Below, in pieces: positions 35,706 to 45,313 of a DNA stretch of 64,000 nucleotides; the first letter of the stretch is position 1, and each line of letters starts with the position of its first letter. Under the pieces are notes generated by a model, which was given only the letters and a program-made list of their open reading frames with translations, did no database searches and was not told where the DNA came from. The stretch is from Gammaproteobacteria bacterium (GTDB lineage Bacteria; Pseudomonadota; Gammaproteobacteria; Acidithiobacillales; Acidithiobacillaceae). The position numbers and the translations under genes were made by a program. The stretch covers positions 62,001 through 126,000 of the forward strand of contig JAMCRJ010000051.1 in NCBI GenBank assembly GCA_023381645.1, given 5' to 3'.

Positions 35706-36074
35706 ATGGAAGCACAAGTAAAAAAACGTCACCGTCGTAGTTCGGAGGAACGTCTTGCGGATTTGGAAGAGAAGCAGCGCCAGACGGAAATGCGACTGCG
35801 TGAACAGTTGGCAAAAATCGAACAGCAGAAGCGGAGCCTGCAGGAAAACCCGCGCGCCCGTCGTGAGCGGGAGGCACAACGGCGGTCATTGATGGACCGT
35901 ATTTCCCGTCTGGTACCTGATTGGGAGCCCGCCCAGATTCTGGCGGCTGTCGCCGAAGTGCGTGACCGCGTGGGTGGTAATGATCATCTGCTGGCTGAAC
36001 TGAACCACCGCGGTGATGCGCTCATGCAGGAGCTGAAACCCCGTCGCGGTCGTCGTCCCCGTTCCGCGATTTAA
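35706..36074 (+). CDS. Small charged coiled-coil protein
   Basis: A 122-residue very basic protein. Residues about 10-70 form a long charged helix (EERLADLEEKQRQTEMRL...) with a coiled-coil heptad pattern; the C-terminus is RRGRRPRSAI. It has GAGGAG upstream of the ATG and a strong terminator 29 bases after the stop, so it is expressed as a unit. I do not recognise a family; it could bind nucleic acid or a partner protein by its helix. Confidence 0.75.
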   Translation: MEAQVKKRHRRSSEERLADLEEKQRQTEMRLREQLAKIEQQKRSLQENPRARREREAQRRSLMDRISRLVPDWEPAQILAAVAEVRDRVGGNDHLLAELNHRGDALMQELKPRRGRRPRSAI

Positions 36075-36102
36075 ATCCTGGCCCGATCGGTTTTCCGCGT
36101 AC

Positions 36103-36138
36103 AGAAGCCCCCGGCGCTGAGCGGCGGGGGCTTCTTTT
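36103..36138 (+). terminator. Rho-independent terminator after the coiled-coil gene
   Basis: AGAAGCCCCC and GGGGGCTTCT form a perfect 10-bp stem followed by TTTT. It ends the plus-strand transcript from 35706 and lies just before the convergent Zn-ribbon gene. Confidence 0.92.
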
Positions 36139-36157
36139 ATAAAGAAGCGGCGGCGTT

Positions 36158-36469
36158 CTAACGTTTTTTGCATCCCCGCCAGCGGGCCAGTGTCGGCACG
36201 CGATGTGCCATGTAAGCACGGATGTACCATGGAGCATTACGTTGGCGCATCAGTTGCCGGACACGGTGCTGCATGGCATTCAGTGTCAGTTCCGGTTCCC
36301 TGAACTGACCCCCGGCATAGCAATAGCTGCAGTAACAGATGCTGTGGCTACCATCGGCTTCCGTCCCCCCACCTTCGGGATCAAACTGCAGCGGCATGCC
36401 ACAACTCTGGCAGCGGTTTCTTTCCAACTCCAGTTGGCGTATCCATTTTTTCATGGGGAAATTAGACAT
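36158..36469 (-). CDS. Zinc-ribbon domain protein
   Basis: A 103-residue protein with a treble-clef-like zinc ribbon: CQSCGMPL and CYCSYCYAGG flank a GTEADGS loop, the pattern of the 'putative zinc ribbon' family. The second half is basic and helical. The ATG overlaps the stop of the upstream membrane protein by eight bases, so the two are produced together. No function is known for the pair. Confidence 0.8.
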   Translation of the reverse strand: MSNFPMKKWIRQLELERNRCQSCGMPLQFDPEGGGTEADGSHSICYCSYCYAGGQFREPELTLNAMQHRVRQLMRQRNAPWYIRAYMAHRVPTLARWRGCKKR

Positions 36470-37400
36470 CCTCCGGTGCTACCAGTTCGAGAGCCTCAAT
36501 ATAGATGTGTGCCATGCCCAGCAGGAACACCACATTGGGGAGAATGAATACCAGTGCACCGGCCAAGCCCATTCCCATGCTGAGTCCAGCGTTATACAAG
36601 GAGGTATTTGCTGCCATCGCCTGTACAGGCATTCCGCTGCCAAAAACCCTGTCTCCCGACAACACTCCCAGCATTTGCCAGAACATATCTGCACTGCGGC
36701 TGATTTCGTCAGCCAGCACCGGGGTGGCCGCCGTTAATGTCATGCCATATCCGATATAGAGAATCACTGCAATGATAATTCCCATGCTTGTCGCCAGGGC
36801 TGCGAGCAGCAACATCATCAGCAGGATGGAACCGGGTTTATTACGGGCGATGGCAATGGTATGACGAAGTGATTTGCCCACGCCTTCGCCATGCCACAAC
36901 GCTGGTCCGGAAAGATTGAAGACAATAATGGCGAGGACGAAAACAACGGCGTTTACCAGCATGATGGCAGGGAAAATCGGGACAAACAGTACCGCACCCA
37001 CTCCGGGTATCTTGCAGGCGAGAAACCCCAATACTTCCACCACAAAAATGCCGAGAAGCAGGAGACTTTCGATAATCAGCAGTCCCAGCAGACGCGGCAG
37101 CGCCCGTATGCCGAAGCGGAGGCTTTTGACTATTCCGGGCAGCGGGTCGCCGCGCGCTTCGTGCAGCAGTACGCCACCGGAGCCCAAGTAGCCGACACCA
37201 AAACTGATCAGCAAAATGATCATCCCGATGGCGGCACCTGCCCACCCCCCCGGCCATTGTGCGAAAAATTCCAGACCGGCCATACCCAGGAAAACCGCGA
37301 TCACGTACACCAGAATGGGCTGCCATAAAGTAATGCCGCGAAGCGCTCGCAGCAACAAAGAAAAAGACAGGTCTCCCTGACTGGGAGTATGGGTAAACAT
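36462..37400 (-). CDS. Polytopic membrane protein of unknown function
   Basis: A 312-residue inner-membrane protein with about six hydrophobic segments (roughly 24-45, 53-78, 103-125, 136-163, 190-220 and 276-303). The second half has a long amphipathic stretch (LTAATPVLADEISRSADM). It has no motif I recognise; similarity to DUF4013/YciC-like families is possible but not shown. It is divergent from tetR across a 190-base region with an operator-like palindrome and may be a target of that regulator. Confidence 0.7.
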   Translation of the reverse strand: MFTHTPSQGDLSFSLLLRALRGITLWQPILVYVIAVFLGMAGLEFFAQWPGGWAGAAIGMIILLISFGVGYLGSGGVLLHEARGDPLPGIVKSLRFGIRALPRLLGLLIIESLLLLGIFVVEVLGFLACKIPGVGAVLFVPIFPAIMLVNAVVFVLAIIVFNLSGPALWHGEGVGKSLRHTIAIARNKPGSILLMMLLLAALATSMGIIIAVILYIGYGMTLTAATPVLADEISRSADMFWQMLGVLSGDRVFGSGMPVQAMAANTSLYNAGLSMGMGLAGALVFILPNVVFLLGMAHIYIEALELVAPEDV

Positions 37401-37526
37401 GCGTGGTTCCCTTGCTAGAATTTCCAGCCCCTAGAATAGCAAATTGCAGGCGGATGGTGGACAACTTCCACCCGTGCCCACAGAGGGACAACTGCCACGG
37501 GTGATGCTACACTGTCCCTATATTGA

Positions 37527-37538
37527 CCGACTGGTCGG
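37527..37538. promoter_or_regulatory. Operator-like palindrome upstream of tetR
   Basis: CCGAC-TG-GTCGG is a perfect inverted repeat set within TTGACCGACTGGTCGG. It lies 53 bases before the tetR start, in the region shared with the divergent membrane gene, so autoregulation is likely. Confidence 0.5.
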
Positions 37539-37590
37539 GCGCCGCGCAAGTGTGGCCATCACATGCAGATTGGGGGCGGGAGACGGTTTC

Positions 37591-39104
<1,514 letters not shown>

Positions 39105-39165
39105 ACCTGGGTCGCCTGCGCGTGCGTTGGTGCAGATCTCGTCGCCACGGTTAAACTTCCGGCAT

Positions 39166-39187
39166 TACCGGCAGGGCCGGGCCGGTA
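39166..39187. repeat. Inverted repeat between argB and hlyD-like gene
   Basis: TACCGGC/GCCGGTA arms with an 8-base loop lie in the 96-base convergent gap. Neither side has a T-run, so a classical terminator is not supported; a weak bidirectional stop remains possible. Confidence 0.35.
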
Positions 39188-39200
39188 GGCGCGCCAGAGC

Positions 39201-40214
39201 TTAGAAGATCGGCCGCAGCGCCTTGACCCAGCCCGGTGCTCCGCCCGTATCCACCGTTACCGACGCGCTGGTACCGATCCGTAGCGGGAACCTGGAGTCT
39301 GGATTGGTGATGAGCACCCGTACCGGTACCCGCTGTGTTACCTTCACCCAGTTACCCGTAGCGTTTTCCGGAGGCAGCAGGGAGAAGGCGTTTCCGGCAC
39401 CGCCGCTCAAGCTCACCACCTTCCCCTTGAAGCGATGGTCGGGATACATGTCCACAGTGATTTCCGCACTCTGTCCCGGGTGTACCCGGCTGAGATCGGT
39501 TTCCTTGTAGTTGGCCTCGACCCAGTATTCCGCATTGCCGATCAGGGGGAACAGGTCCTGATTGACATTGACCACGTCGCCCACATGGATTTCATCCACT
39601 TTGCTGACGACCCCCGCGATGGGCGCGTAGAGCGTGGTTTCAGACAGATAGAGCCGGGCTGTGCGCAGGGCGGCCCTGGCGGCGGCGATGCGGGCGCCAT
39701 TGAGGACTTGCTGCGCCCGCGTCTCCGCCAGGGCCGCCTGATCGGCAGTCAGGCGCGCCCCGGCACTTTTCGCCGCGGTCATTTCGTTATCCGCCTGTTG
39801 CGCGGACAGGTATTTCTGCGCCGCCAGCGCCGCCGCGCGTTGGGCGTTGTGCCGGGCATTCTGGTAATTGACCTGGTCGGCGCTGATATTGGCGCGCGCT
39901 CCGGCAATATTGGCCTGAATGGCGGCCGTCTGCCGTTCCGCCTGCGTCAGTTCGGCCTCGGCTTTCTGCACGTCATAGAGATAGGCCCGCGGATCCACCT
40001 TGACCAGGGGCTGTCCAGCCTGCACGACCTGATTATCATGCACATAAATGGCGACAATATGTCCCGTAACCCGCGGCGCGATATTCACCACATGGGCATG
40101 CAGATAAGCATCGTCGGTGTTGGGATAGTAATCAGAAATCTGGAAGTATGCATAGGCGCCAAAGGCAACCGCGACAATGATGACCAGAACCAAAAGGCGT
40201 TTGAGCCAGCGCAT
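39201..40214 (-). CDS. HlyD/EmrA-type membrane fusion protein
   Basis: A 337-residue periplasmic adaptor with one N-terminal membrane helix (residues about 7-27), the lipoyl half-motifs (NIAPRVTGHIVAIYVHDNQ and LYAPIAGVVSKVDEIHVGDVV), and a long Ala/Gln-rich coiled coil between them. It would bridge an inner-membrane pump to TolC. The EmrB or ABC partner normally next to it is absent: the neighbours are argB (convergent) and pagL (divergent). Confidence 0.88.
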   Translation of the reverse strand: MRWLKRLLVLVIIVAVAFGAYAYFQISDYYPNTDDAYLHAHVVNIAPRVTGHIVAIYVHDNQVVQAGQPLVKVDPRAYLYDVQKAEAELTQAERQTAAIQANIAGARANISADQVNYQNARHNAQRAAALAAQKYLSAQQADNEMTAAKSAGARLTADQAALAETRAQQVLNGARIAAARAALRTARLYLSETTLYAPIAGVVSKVDEIHVGDVVNVNQDLFPLIGNAEYWVEANYKETDLSRVHPGQSAEITVDMYPDHRFKGKVVSLSGGAGNAFSLLPPENATGNWVKVTQRVPVRVLITNPDSRFPLRIGTSASVTVDTGGAPGWVKALRPIF

Positions 40215-40345
40215 AGGTGTCCCTTGTTGAATCCAAGCAGCCGGGCGACTCTCCGGACCTGTTTCGACGGTCGACTCACGCGCAAACCCTACTTACAATG
40301 GGCTTTGCGCAAAAAATATGCGCGGCTCAGGTCCATCAGGGATTT

Positions 40346-40374
40346 TTGACATACGTGCTGAGCGAACGCATACT
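40346..40374 (+). promoter_or_regulatory. Promoter of pagL
   Basis: TTGACA, a 17-base spacer and CATACT lie about 75 bases before the pagL start codon. The rest of the 236-base gap before pagL holds the start region of the divergent adaptor gene and nothing else clear. Confidence 0.7.
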
Positions 40375-40450
40375 GACCGTTCGGTTGATACCATAACGCA
40401 AACGATTCCTGTCGGCAAGATGGCCGACACCTCTTTACTAAGGAGTAGTC

Positions 40451-41017
40451 ATGAAGGACAGGATTGGAATCCTGGCGAGGGTTCTGGGTGTGACGGCATT
40501 GGGTCTGCTGGCAGCCGGGCCAGCTTGGGCGCAGGACGCGGGATTGCATGTGATCCAGGGCGGGCCCGCGTATTTCAACGCCGGTATCGGCGCCTTCAAC
40601 GCGGCTGGCGTCGAGCCCGGTCCCGGCCATCGGGGTAATGCGACCCTTCCGGAGATCGATCTGGAATACCAGTCCGCCTCCAAGTTGTTCGGCATTGGCG
40701 CGCTATGGGGTATCGTCGCCAATACCAACGGTGGTTTCATGGGTTACACCGGCCTTTACTCGGACATTGCCTGGGATCACTGGGTACTGACGCCGGTGCT
40801 CGGCATGGGCGGATATAATCAGGGGCGTGGCAAATATCTGGACGGCACCTTCCAGTTTCGTCTGGAGTTGAGTCTCGCTTATCAGTTTGCGAATCAGTCC
40901 CGGTTGGGGATCAAGATCGCCCACATTTCCAATGCGTATATCGCCAACGAGGACCCCGGTGAGGATGAGGTGCTGCTGACGTACGCCATCCCCCTGTCTT
41001 TTGGTGACCATTCCTGA
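40451..41017 (+). CDS. pagL: Lipid A 3-O-deacylase, PagL-like
   Basis: A 188-residue outer-membrane protein. It has a signal peptide (cleavage after PAWA near residue 27) and amphipathic beta strands ending in a final strand. The PagL signature is HISNAYI with the catalytic His158 and Ser160, and an acidic NEDPGEDE segment where the third catalytic residue sits. PagL removes the 3-O acyl chain of lipid A, which lowers immune stimulation in pathogens and changes membrane rigidity. Its own promoter and terminator make it a single-gene unit. Confidence 0.8.
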   Translation: MKDRIGILARVLGVTALGLLAAGPAWAQDAGLHVIQGGPAYFNAGIGAFNAAGVEPGPGHRGNATLPEIDLEYQSASKLFGIGALWGIVANTNGGFMGYTGLYSDIAWDHWVLTPVLGMGGYNQGRGKYLDGTFQFRLELSLAYQFANQSRLGIKIAHISNAYIANEDPGEDEVLLTYAIPLSFGDHS

Positions 41018-41027
41018 GGTACACCGG

Positions 41028-41052
41028 GGCCGGCCCGTCCGGCCGGCCTTTT
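41028..41052 (+). terminator. Rho-independent terminator after pagL
   Basis: GGCCGGCC, a five-base loop (CGTCC) and GGCCGGCC form a perfect 8-bp GC stem followed by TTTT. Confidence 0.9.
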
Positions 41053-41063
41053 GTCGCCGACCG

Positions 41064-42014
41064 TCAGTCTGCGCTGCGGTGCAGGCCCAGTCGGTTGAAC
41101 AGGGCCTGATCATGCCTTGTGCTGGCATTTCCTGTCGTCAGCAGGCGATCCCCAAGAAAAATGCTGTTGGCGCCGGCCAGGAAGGCGAGCGCCTGTAACT
41201 CGTCGCTCATGGCTTCGCGTCCTGCCGAAAGCCGTACGTAAGCCTTGGGAAAAAGGATTCTGGCCACCGCAATGGTGCGCACGAATTCGATGCCGTCAAC
41301 CGGCTCCGCAGCCTCCAGCGGGGTGCCGGGAATGGGCACCAGGGCGTTGACGGGGATACTCTCCGGAGCCTGGGGCAGTTGTGCGAGCACTTGCAGCATC
41401 CGCGCCCTGTCCCGGCGGGATTCTCCCATGCCGAGGATGCCGCCGCTGCAAATCCGGATACCGGCGTCACGCACCGCCTTCAGGGTGTCGAGGCGGTCCT
41501 GATAACTGCGGGTGTGGATGACCTCACCATAAAACTCGGGGGAGGTATCGAGGTTGTGGTTGTAGTAGTCGAGGCCAGCATGCTGTAAGCGTTCCGCCTG
41601 CCCCGGCTTGAGCATCCCCAGCGTAACGCAGCTTTCCAGGCCATACTCCTTGACCACGCCGATCATGGCGGCTACTTTTTCCATGTCCCTGTCGTGGGGG
41701 GAGCGCCAGGCGGCCCCCATGCACAGGCGTTGGGCCCCATTGGCTTTGGCCTCCCGTGCGGCGGCACGCACCTGTTCAAGATCCATCAGCGGTTCGGCCT
41801 GGAGCGCCGTCTGGTGATGGACGCTCTGGGAGCAGTAGCCGCAATCCTCGGGGCAACCGCCGGTCTTGATGGAGAGGAGGGTGGAGCACTGGATGGCGTT
41901 GGGATCAAAGTGTAGCCGATGCACCTGTTGCGCCTCATAAATCAGATCGTTGAATGGGCGAGCATAGATTTCGAGGATGGCATCAAGAGTCTGGAGTGCT
42001 GTGCTGGTGTTCAT
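41064..42014 (-). CDS. bioB: Biotin synthase
   Basis: A 316-residue radical-SAM enzyme that inserts sulfur into dethiobiotin. The [4Fe-4S] motif CPEDCGYC lies in [17 protein letters not shown], and other BioB motifs are [26 protein letters not shown] and [19 protein letters not shown]. It ends the yggS-proC-yggT-yggU-bioB run with 4-base overlaps and is separated by 10 kb from bioFHCD. Confidence 0.96.
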   Translation of the reverse strand: MNTSTALQTLDAILEIYARPFNDLIYEAQQVHRLHFDPNAIQCSTLLSIKTGGCPEDCGYCSQSVHHQTALQAEPLMDLEQVRAAAREAKANGAQRLCMGAAWRSPHDRDMEKVAAMIGVVKEYGLESCVTLGMLKPGQAERLQHAGLDYYNHNLDTSPEFYGEVIHTRSYQDRLDTLKAVRDAGIRICSGGILGMGESRRDRARMLQVLAQLPQAPESIPVNALVPIPGTPLEAAEPVDGIEFVRTIAVARILFPKAYVRLSAGREAMSDELQALAFLAGANSIFLGDRLLTTGNASTRHDQALFNRLGLHRSAD

Positions 42015-42361
42015 CGGTCTTCCCTGTCGAGAGCAGGTGAGTGGGCGGATTCGGCGTATTTTCTGAGTTGAGTCTGAACGTGTGTGGGTGCCGCGCTAAT
42101 CCTGAGCACTTTGTCCCGCGCGCTCTCTCCCTGCACCAAAGTGATCTGCTGTCTTTTAAGGCCCAGGGTAGCACAGAGCAAAGCCGAAAGGGCAGTATTC
42201 GCAGCGCCATCCACGGGCCGGGCACGCAGGCGAATTTTGAGGGCATCGCCGTGGCATCCGCCGATGGCATCGGTCTTGGCACCCGGCTGTACGTGGACGC
42301 GTAAATACAGGTCGTCACCGTCTGCCCGCAGATATGGGGGGCGTGTTTCTGAGAAGGTCAT
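42011..42361 (-). CDS. yggU: DUF167/YggU family protein
   Basis: A 116-residue small alpha/beta protein of unknown function. The DUF167 core is [38 protein letters not shown] and [16 protein letters not shown]. It sits with yggS, proC and yggT as in many bacteria, and overlaps bioB by four bases. Confidence 0.88.
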   Translation of the reverse strand: MTFSETRPPYLRADGDDLYLRVHVQPGAKTDAIGGCHGDALKIRLRARPVDGAANTALSALLCATLGLKRQQITLVQGESARDKVLRISAAPTHVQTQLRKYAESAHSPALDREDR

Positions 42362-42385
42362 GTGCTGCAGTCCGTCGTAAAGGGG

Positions 42386-42664
42386 TTACCCGCCCAGATT
42401 GAGGATGGCATGAACCAGCAGCCCCTTGAGCACTTCGATGATCAACAGGGCTGCCAGCGGACTGAGGTCGAATCCGCCGATGGGCGGGATGATCCTCTGC
42501 AGAGGATAGAGAATGGGTCCGGTAAGCCGATCCAGAAACTGCATGACCGGATTGCGTGGATCGGGCTGTACCCAGGACAATATGGCACGGATGAGAATTG
42601 CCCAGAACAGCAAGGTCAGAATGAGACTGGTAAGGCGTGCCGCCATAATGCTCAATTCAGTCAT
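42386..42664 (-). CDS. yggT: YggT family membrane protein
   Basis: A 92-residue membrane protein with two hydrophobic segments. It carries the YggT core (WAILIRAILSWVQPDPRNPVMQFLDRLTGPILYPL split over the first helix and loop). The family has been linked to osmotic stress and cell shape, but its role is unclear. It overlaps the proC stop by four bases. Confidence 0.88.
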   Translation of the reverse strand: MTELSIMAARLTSLILTLLFWAILIRAILSWVQPDPRNPVMQFLDRLTGPILYPLQRIIPPIGGFDLSPLAALLIIEVLKGLLVHAILNLGG

Positions 42665-43488
42665 GGCGTATCCTTTTCCGGACTGCCCAGAGCGCGGCTG
42701 CGCTCCGCCGCGGCGGCCAGGGCCCGCTGCGCCAGTGGCCGCAGGTGCTCTTCCCAGACCGACAAACCCGCCGCCGTGGTGCCACCCGGACTGGTGACCT
42801 GATGGCGTAACTCGGTCGGACTGAGGGTGCTGGCAGCGGCCATCTGTGCGGTGCCGAGCACCGTCTGCAGGGCGAGGGCGCGCGCAGTGGCACGGTCCAG
42901 GCCCTGCAGCACGGCGGCATCTTCAAGGGCTTCCAGAAACAGCAGGACATAGGCAGGGCCGCTTCCGGATAGTGCCGTAACGGCGTCCATCAGTGATTCA
43001 TCGCTCAGCCAGTAAATCTGACCTACGGCGGACATGACAAACCCGGCCGTCTGGCGTTGCGCGGCACTTACCGAATCGCGGGCGTACAGGGCCGTCGCTC
43101 CGGCACCGACTTGCGCCGGGGTGTTGGGCATGCCGCGCACGATGGCGCTCCCAGGGTTCAGTTCGGCGGCAATGCGCGCGCTGTCGACGCCGGCAGCCAC
43201 AGAGAGGAAGAGCACCCCGGCATCGGCGAATGCCTGTCGCCACAGCGCGAGCACTGCGGATATCTGCTTTGGCTTGGCTGCGTAGATGACCACGCTGTTG
43301 GCAGGCAGACTTTGAGCCGTTGCCGCTAGACTGCGGATGCCGAACTCTTCGGCAAGCGTGTCACGGTGTGCACTGCTGGGGGCATGAACCTGAATCTGCT
43401 CGCCCGCAATGCCCTGACGCCGCAGACCGGCGATGAGGGCGCGGGCCATATTGCCGGCACCAATGAAGACAATATTCTGAGGTATCAT
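42661..43488 (-). CDS. proC: Pyrroline-5-carboxylate reductase
   Basis: A 275-residue enzyme of the last proline step. It has the N-terminal Rossmann IGAGNMARALIAGL, VIYAAKPKQI, VRGMPNTPAQVGAGATAL and the C-terminal ALSGSGPAYVLLFLEALEDAAV and TSPGGTTAAGL. It overlaps yggS by four bases upstream. proB is at 59527 in the same window; proA is not seen. Confidence 0.95.
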   Translation of the reverse strand: MIPQNIVFIGAGNMARALIAGLRRQGIAGEQIQVHAPSSAHRDTLAEEFGIRSLAATAQSLPANSVVIYAAKPKQISAVLALWRQAFADAGVLFLSVAAGVDSARIAAELNPGSAIVRGMPNTPAQVGAGATALYARDSVSAAQRQTAGFVMSAVGQIYWLSDESLMDAVTALSGSGPAYVLLFLEALEDAAVLQGLDRATARALALQTVLGTAQMAAASTLSPTELRHQVTSPGGTTAAGLSVWEEHLRPLAQRALAAAAERSRALGSPEKDTP

Positions 43489-44153
43489 AAGGGCTCCTGG
43501 GCACGGGCTCCGAAGAGGATGGTACCAAGACGGATTTCTGTGGCTCCCTGTTGCAGGGCCTGGAGGTAATCCGCCGAAGTGCCCATGGAGAGGGTATCCA
43601 GATCGGCATGGACCTGGGTTTGCCGCAGTGCGAGGAAAAGTTCTGCCATCCGGCGAAAGTCGGCCTCTGCCAGCTCCGGTTGCGGGTGGACCAGGGCCAT
43701 CAGGCCGCGGAGCCGTAAACGGGACAACCGGGAAATGACGAGGGCCAATTCCGGAACCTCTTCCGGCGCGCAGCCCCCCTTGGTTTCCTCCCCACTGATG
43801 GCGACTTCGATCAGTACATTCAACGGCTCCATGCCCACGCGGGCGGCATGGAGCCGTTCCGCGATGAGTGGGCGGTCCACACTTTCCACCCAGTCGAAAT
43901 GCCGGGCCATCAGTGCGGTCTTGTTGCGCTGGATGCGGCCTATGAAATGCCAGATGATGCCATCCAGATCTCTCAGTGCCGCTTGTTTGTCCAGGGCCTC
44001 CTGCAGGAAGTTTTCGCCGAAGTGGCGAAGTCCGAGCGCATAGGCGTCACGCAGTGTCGCCGCCGCAACGTGCTTGCTGGCAGCCAGCAGGCACTGCGGC
44101 GGGTGGTCGGCAATCTCCCATTGCACATGCGCTAGGCGTTCGGTGATGGACAT
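43485..44153 (-). CDS. yggS: PLP-homeostasis protein YggS
   Basis: A 222-residue PLP-binding TIM-barrel protein (COG0325) that buffers pyridoxal phosphate. The PLP-lysine is in LLAASKHV, and GLRHFGENFLQEA, WHFIGRIQRNK and LSMGTSADYLQAL are conserved. The ATG at 44153 has GGAG five bases upstream; the frame to 44228 adds unrelated residues. Confidence 0.92.
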   Translation of the reverse strand: MSITERLAHVQWEIADHPPQCLLAASKHVAAATLRDAYALGLRHFGENFLQEALDKQAALRDLDGIIWHFIGRIQRNKTALMARHFDWVESVDRPLIAERLHAARVGMEPLNVLIEVAISGEETKGGCAPEEVPELALVISRLSRLRLRGLMALVHPQPELAEADFRRMAELFLALRQTQVHADLDTLSMGTSADYLQALQQGATEIRLGTILFGARAQEPL

Positions 44154-44254
44154 CGGTCTCCGGCAGACGTGGGCGAAATGGTCAAGGTCGACTATAGTAA
44201 CGCCCAATAGCCTTTGGCCCCAAATCATGGGTCGTTAATGTCGGGAGCCGCACG

Positions 44255-45304
44255 ATGGATATTTCAGAACTGCTCGCCTTCGCGGTGAAAAACAACGCTT
44301 CGGACACACATATCTCCGCAGGGCTGGCGCCGATGCTGCGGATCAACGGCGACATCCGTCCGCTGAATGTGGAGGCGCAGGACAGCAAAACCGTACACAG
44401 CATGATTTACGACATCATGAACGATTTCCAGCGGAAGAGGTATGAGGAAAACCTGGAAATCGATTTTGCCTATGAACTGCCGGGTGTAGCGCGTTTTCGG
44501 GTTAACGCCTTCAACCAGGACCGCGGACCGGCTGCGGCGTTCCGGACGATTCCGGCAAGTGTGCTGACACTGGAAGACCTCAATGCGCCCGGTTCTTTCA
44601 AGGAGATCATCAACGTACCGCGCGGACTGGTATTGGTCACCGGGCCGACCGGATCAGGTAAGTCAACGACGCTGGCAGCGATGGTGGATCATATCAATGC
44701 GAATCGCGCCGACCACATCATCACCATTGAGGATCCCATCGAATTTCTGCACACCCCCAAGAAGTGCCTGATCAACCAGCGCGAGGTGGGTGCCAGCACC
44801 CACTCCTTTGAAAACGCCCTGCGCTCGGCTTTACGTGAAGATCCCGATATCATTCTGGTGGGCGAGTTGCGTGATCTGGAGACCATGCGTCTGGCGCTGA
44901 CCGCGGCAGAGACCGGCCATATCGTGTTTGCGACGCTGCATACCAGTTCCGCACCAAAAACTATCGACCGTATTGTCGATTCCTTTCCCGGGGGGGAAAA
45001 GGATATGGTGCGCGCCATGCTGTCTGAATCCCTGCGCGCGGTCATTTCCCAGACTCTGCTCAAAACGGCCGATGGCAAGGGACGGGTCGCCGCGCACGAA
45101 ATCATGATCGCCACCCCGGCTATCCGCAACCTGATTCGTGAGAACAAGGTTGCGCAGATGTACTCGGTGATCCAGACCGGGCAAAATCAGGGTATGCAAA
45201 CCCTGGACCAGTGTCTTGCCGATCTGGTGCGTGCCCACAAGGTGACTCGCGAAGATGCGCTACGCCGGGTACAGAACAAAGAGAGCTTCATGAACGTGGC
45301 CTGA
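44255..45304 (+). CDS. pilT: Twitching motility ATPase PilT
   Basis: A 349-residue hexameric ATPase that powers type IV pilus retraction. It shows Walker A GPTGSGKST, Asp box IEDPIEFLH, Walker B-like ILVGELRDLET, His box TGHIVFATLHTSS and the PilT-specific AIRNLIRE motif. GGGAG lies ahead of the ATG. It is followed nine bases later by pilU. Confidence 0.96.
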   Translation: MDISELLAFAVKNNASDTHISAGLAPMLRINGDIRPLNVEAQDSKTVHSMIYDIMNDFQRKRYEENLEIDFAYELPGVARFRVNAFNQDRGPAAAFRTIPASVLTLEDLNAPGSFKEIINVPRGLVLVTGPTGSGKSTTLAAMVDHINANRADHIITIEDPIEFLHTPKKCLINQREVGASTHSFENALRSALREDPDIILVGELRDLETMRLALTAAETGHIVFATLHTSSAPKTIDRIVDSFPGGEKDMVRAMLSESLRAVISQTLLKTADGKGRVAAHEIMIATPAIRNLIRENKVAQMYSVIQTGQNQGMQTLDQCLADLVRAHKVTREDALRRVQNKESFMNVA

Positions 45305-45313
45305 GGATAATAT

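Noticed and set aside
39166..39187. A terminator between argB and the adaptor gene
   Set aside because: The stem is clear but neither strand has a T-run, so it is listed only as an inverted repeat.
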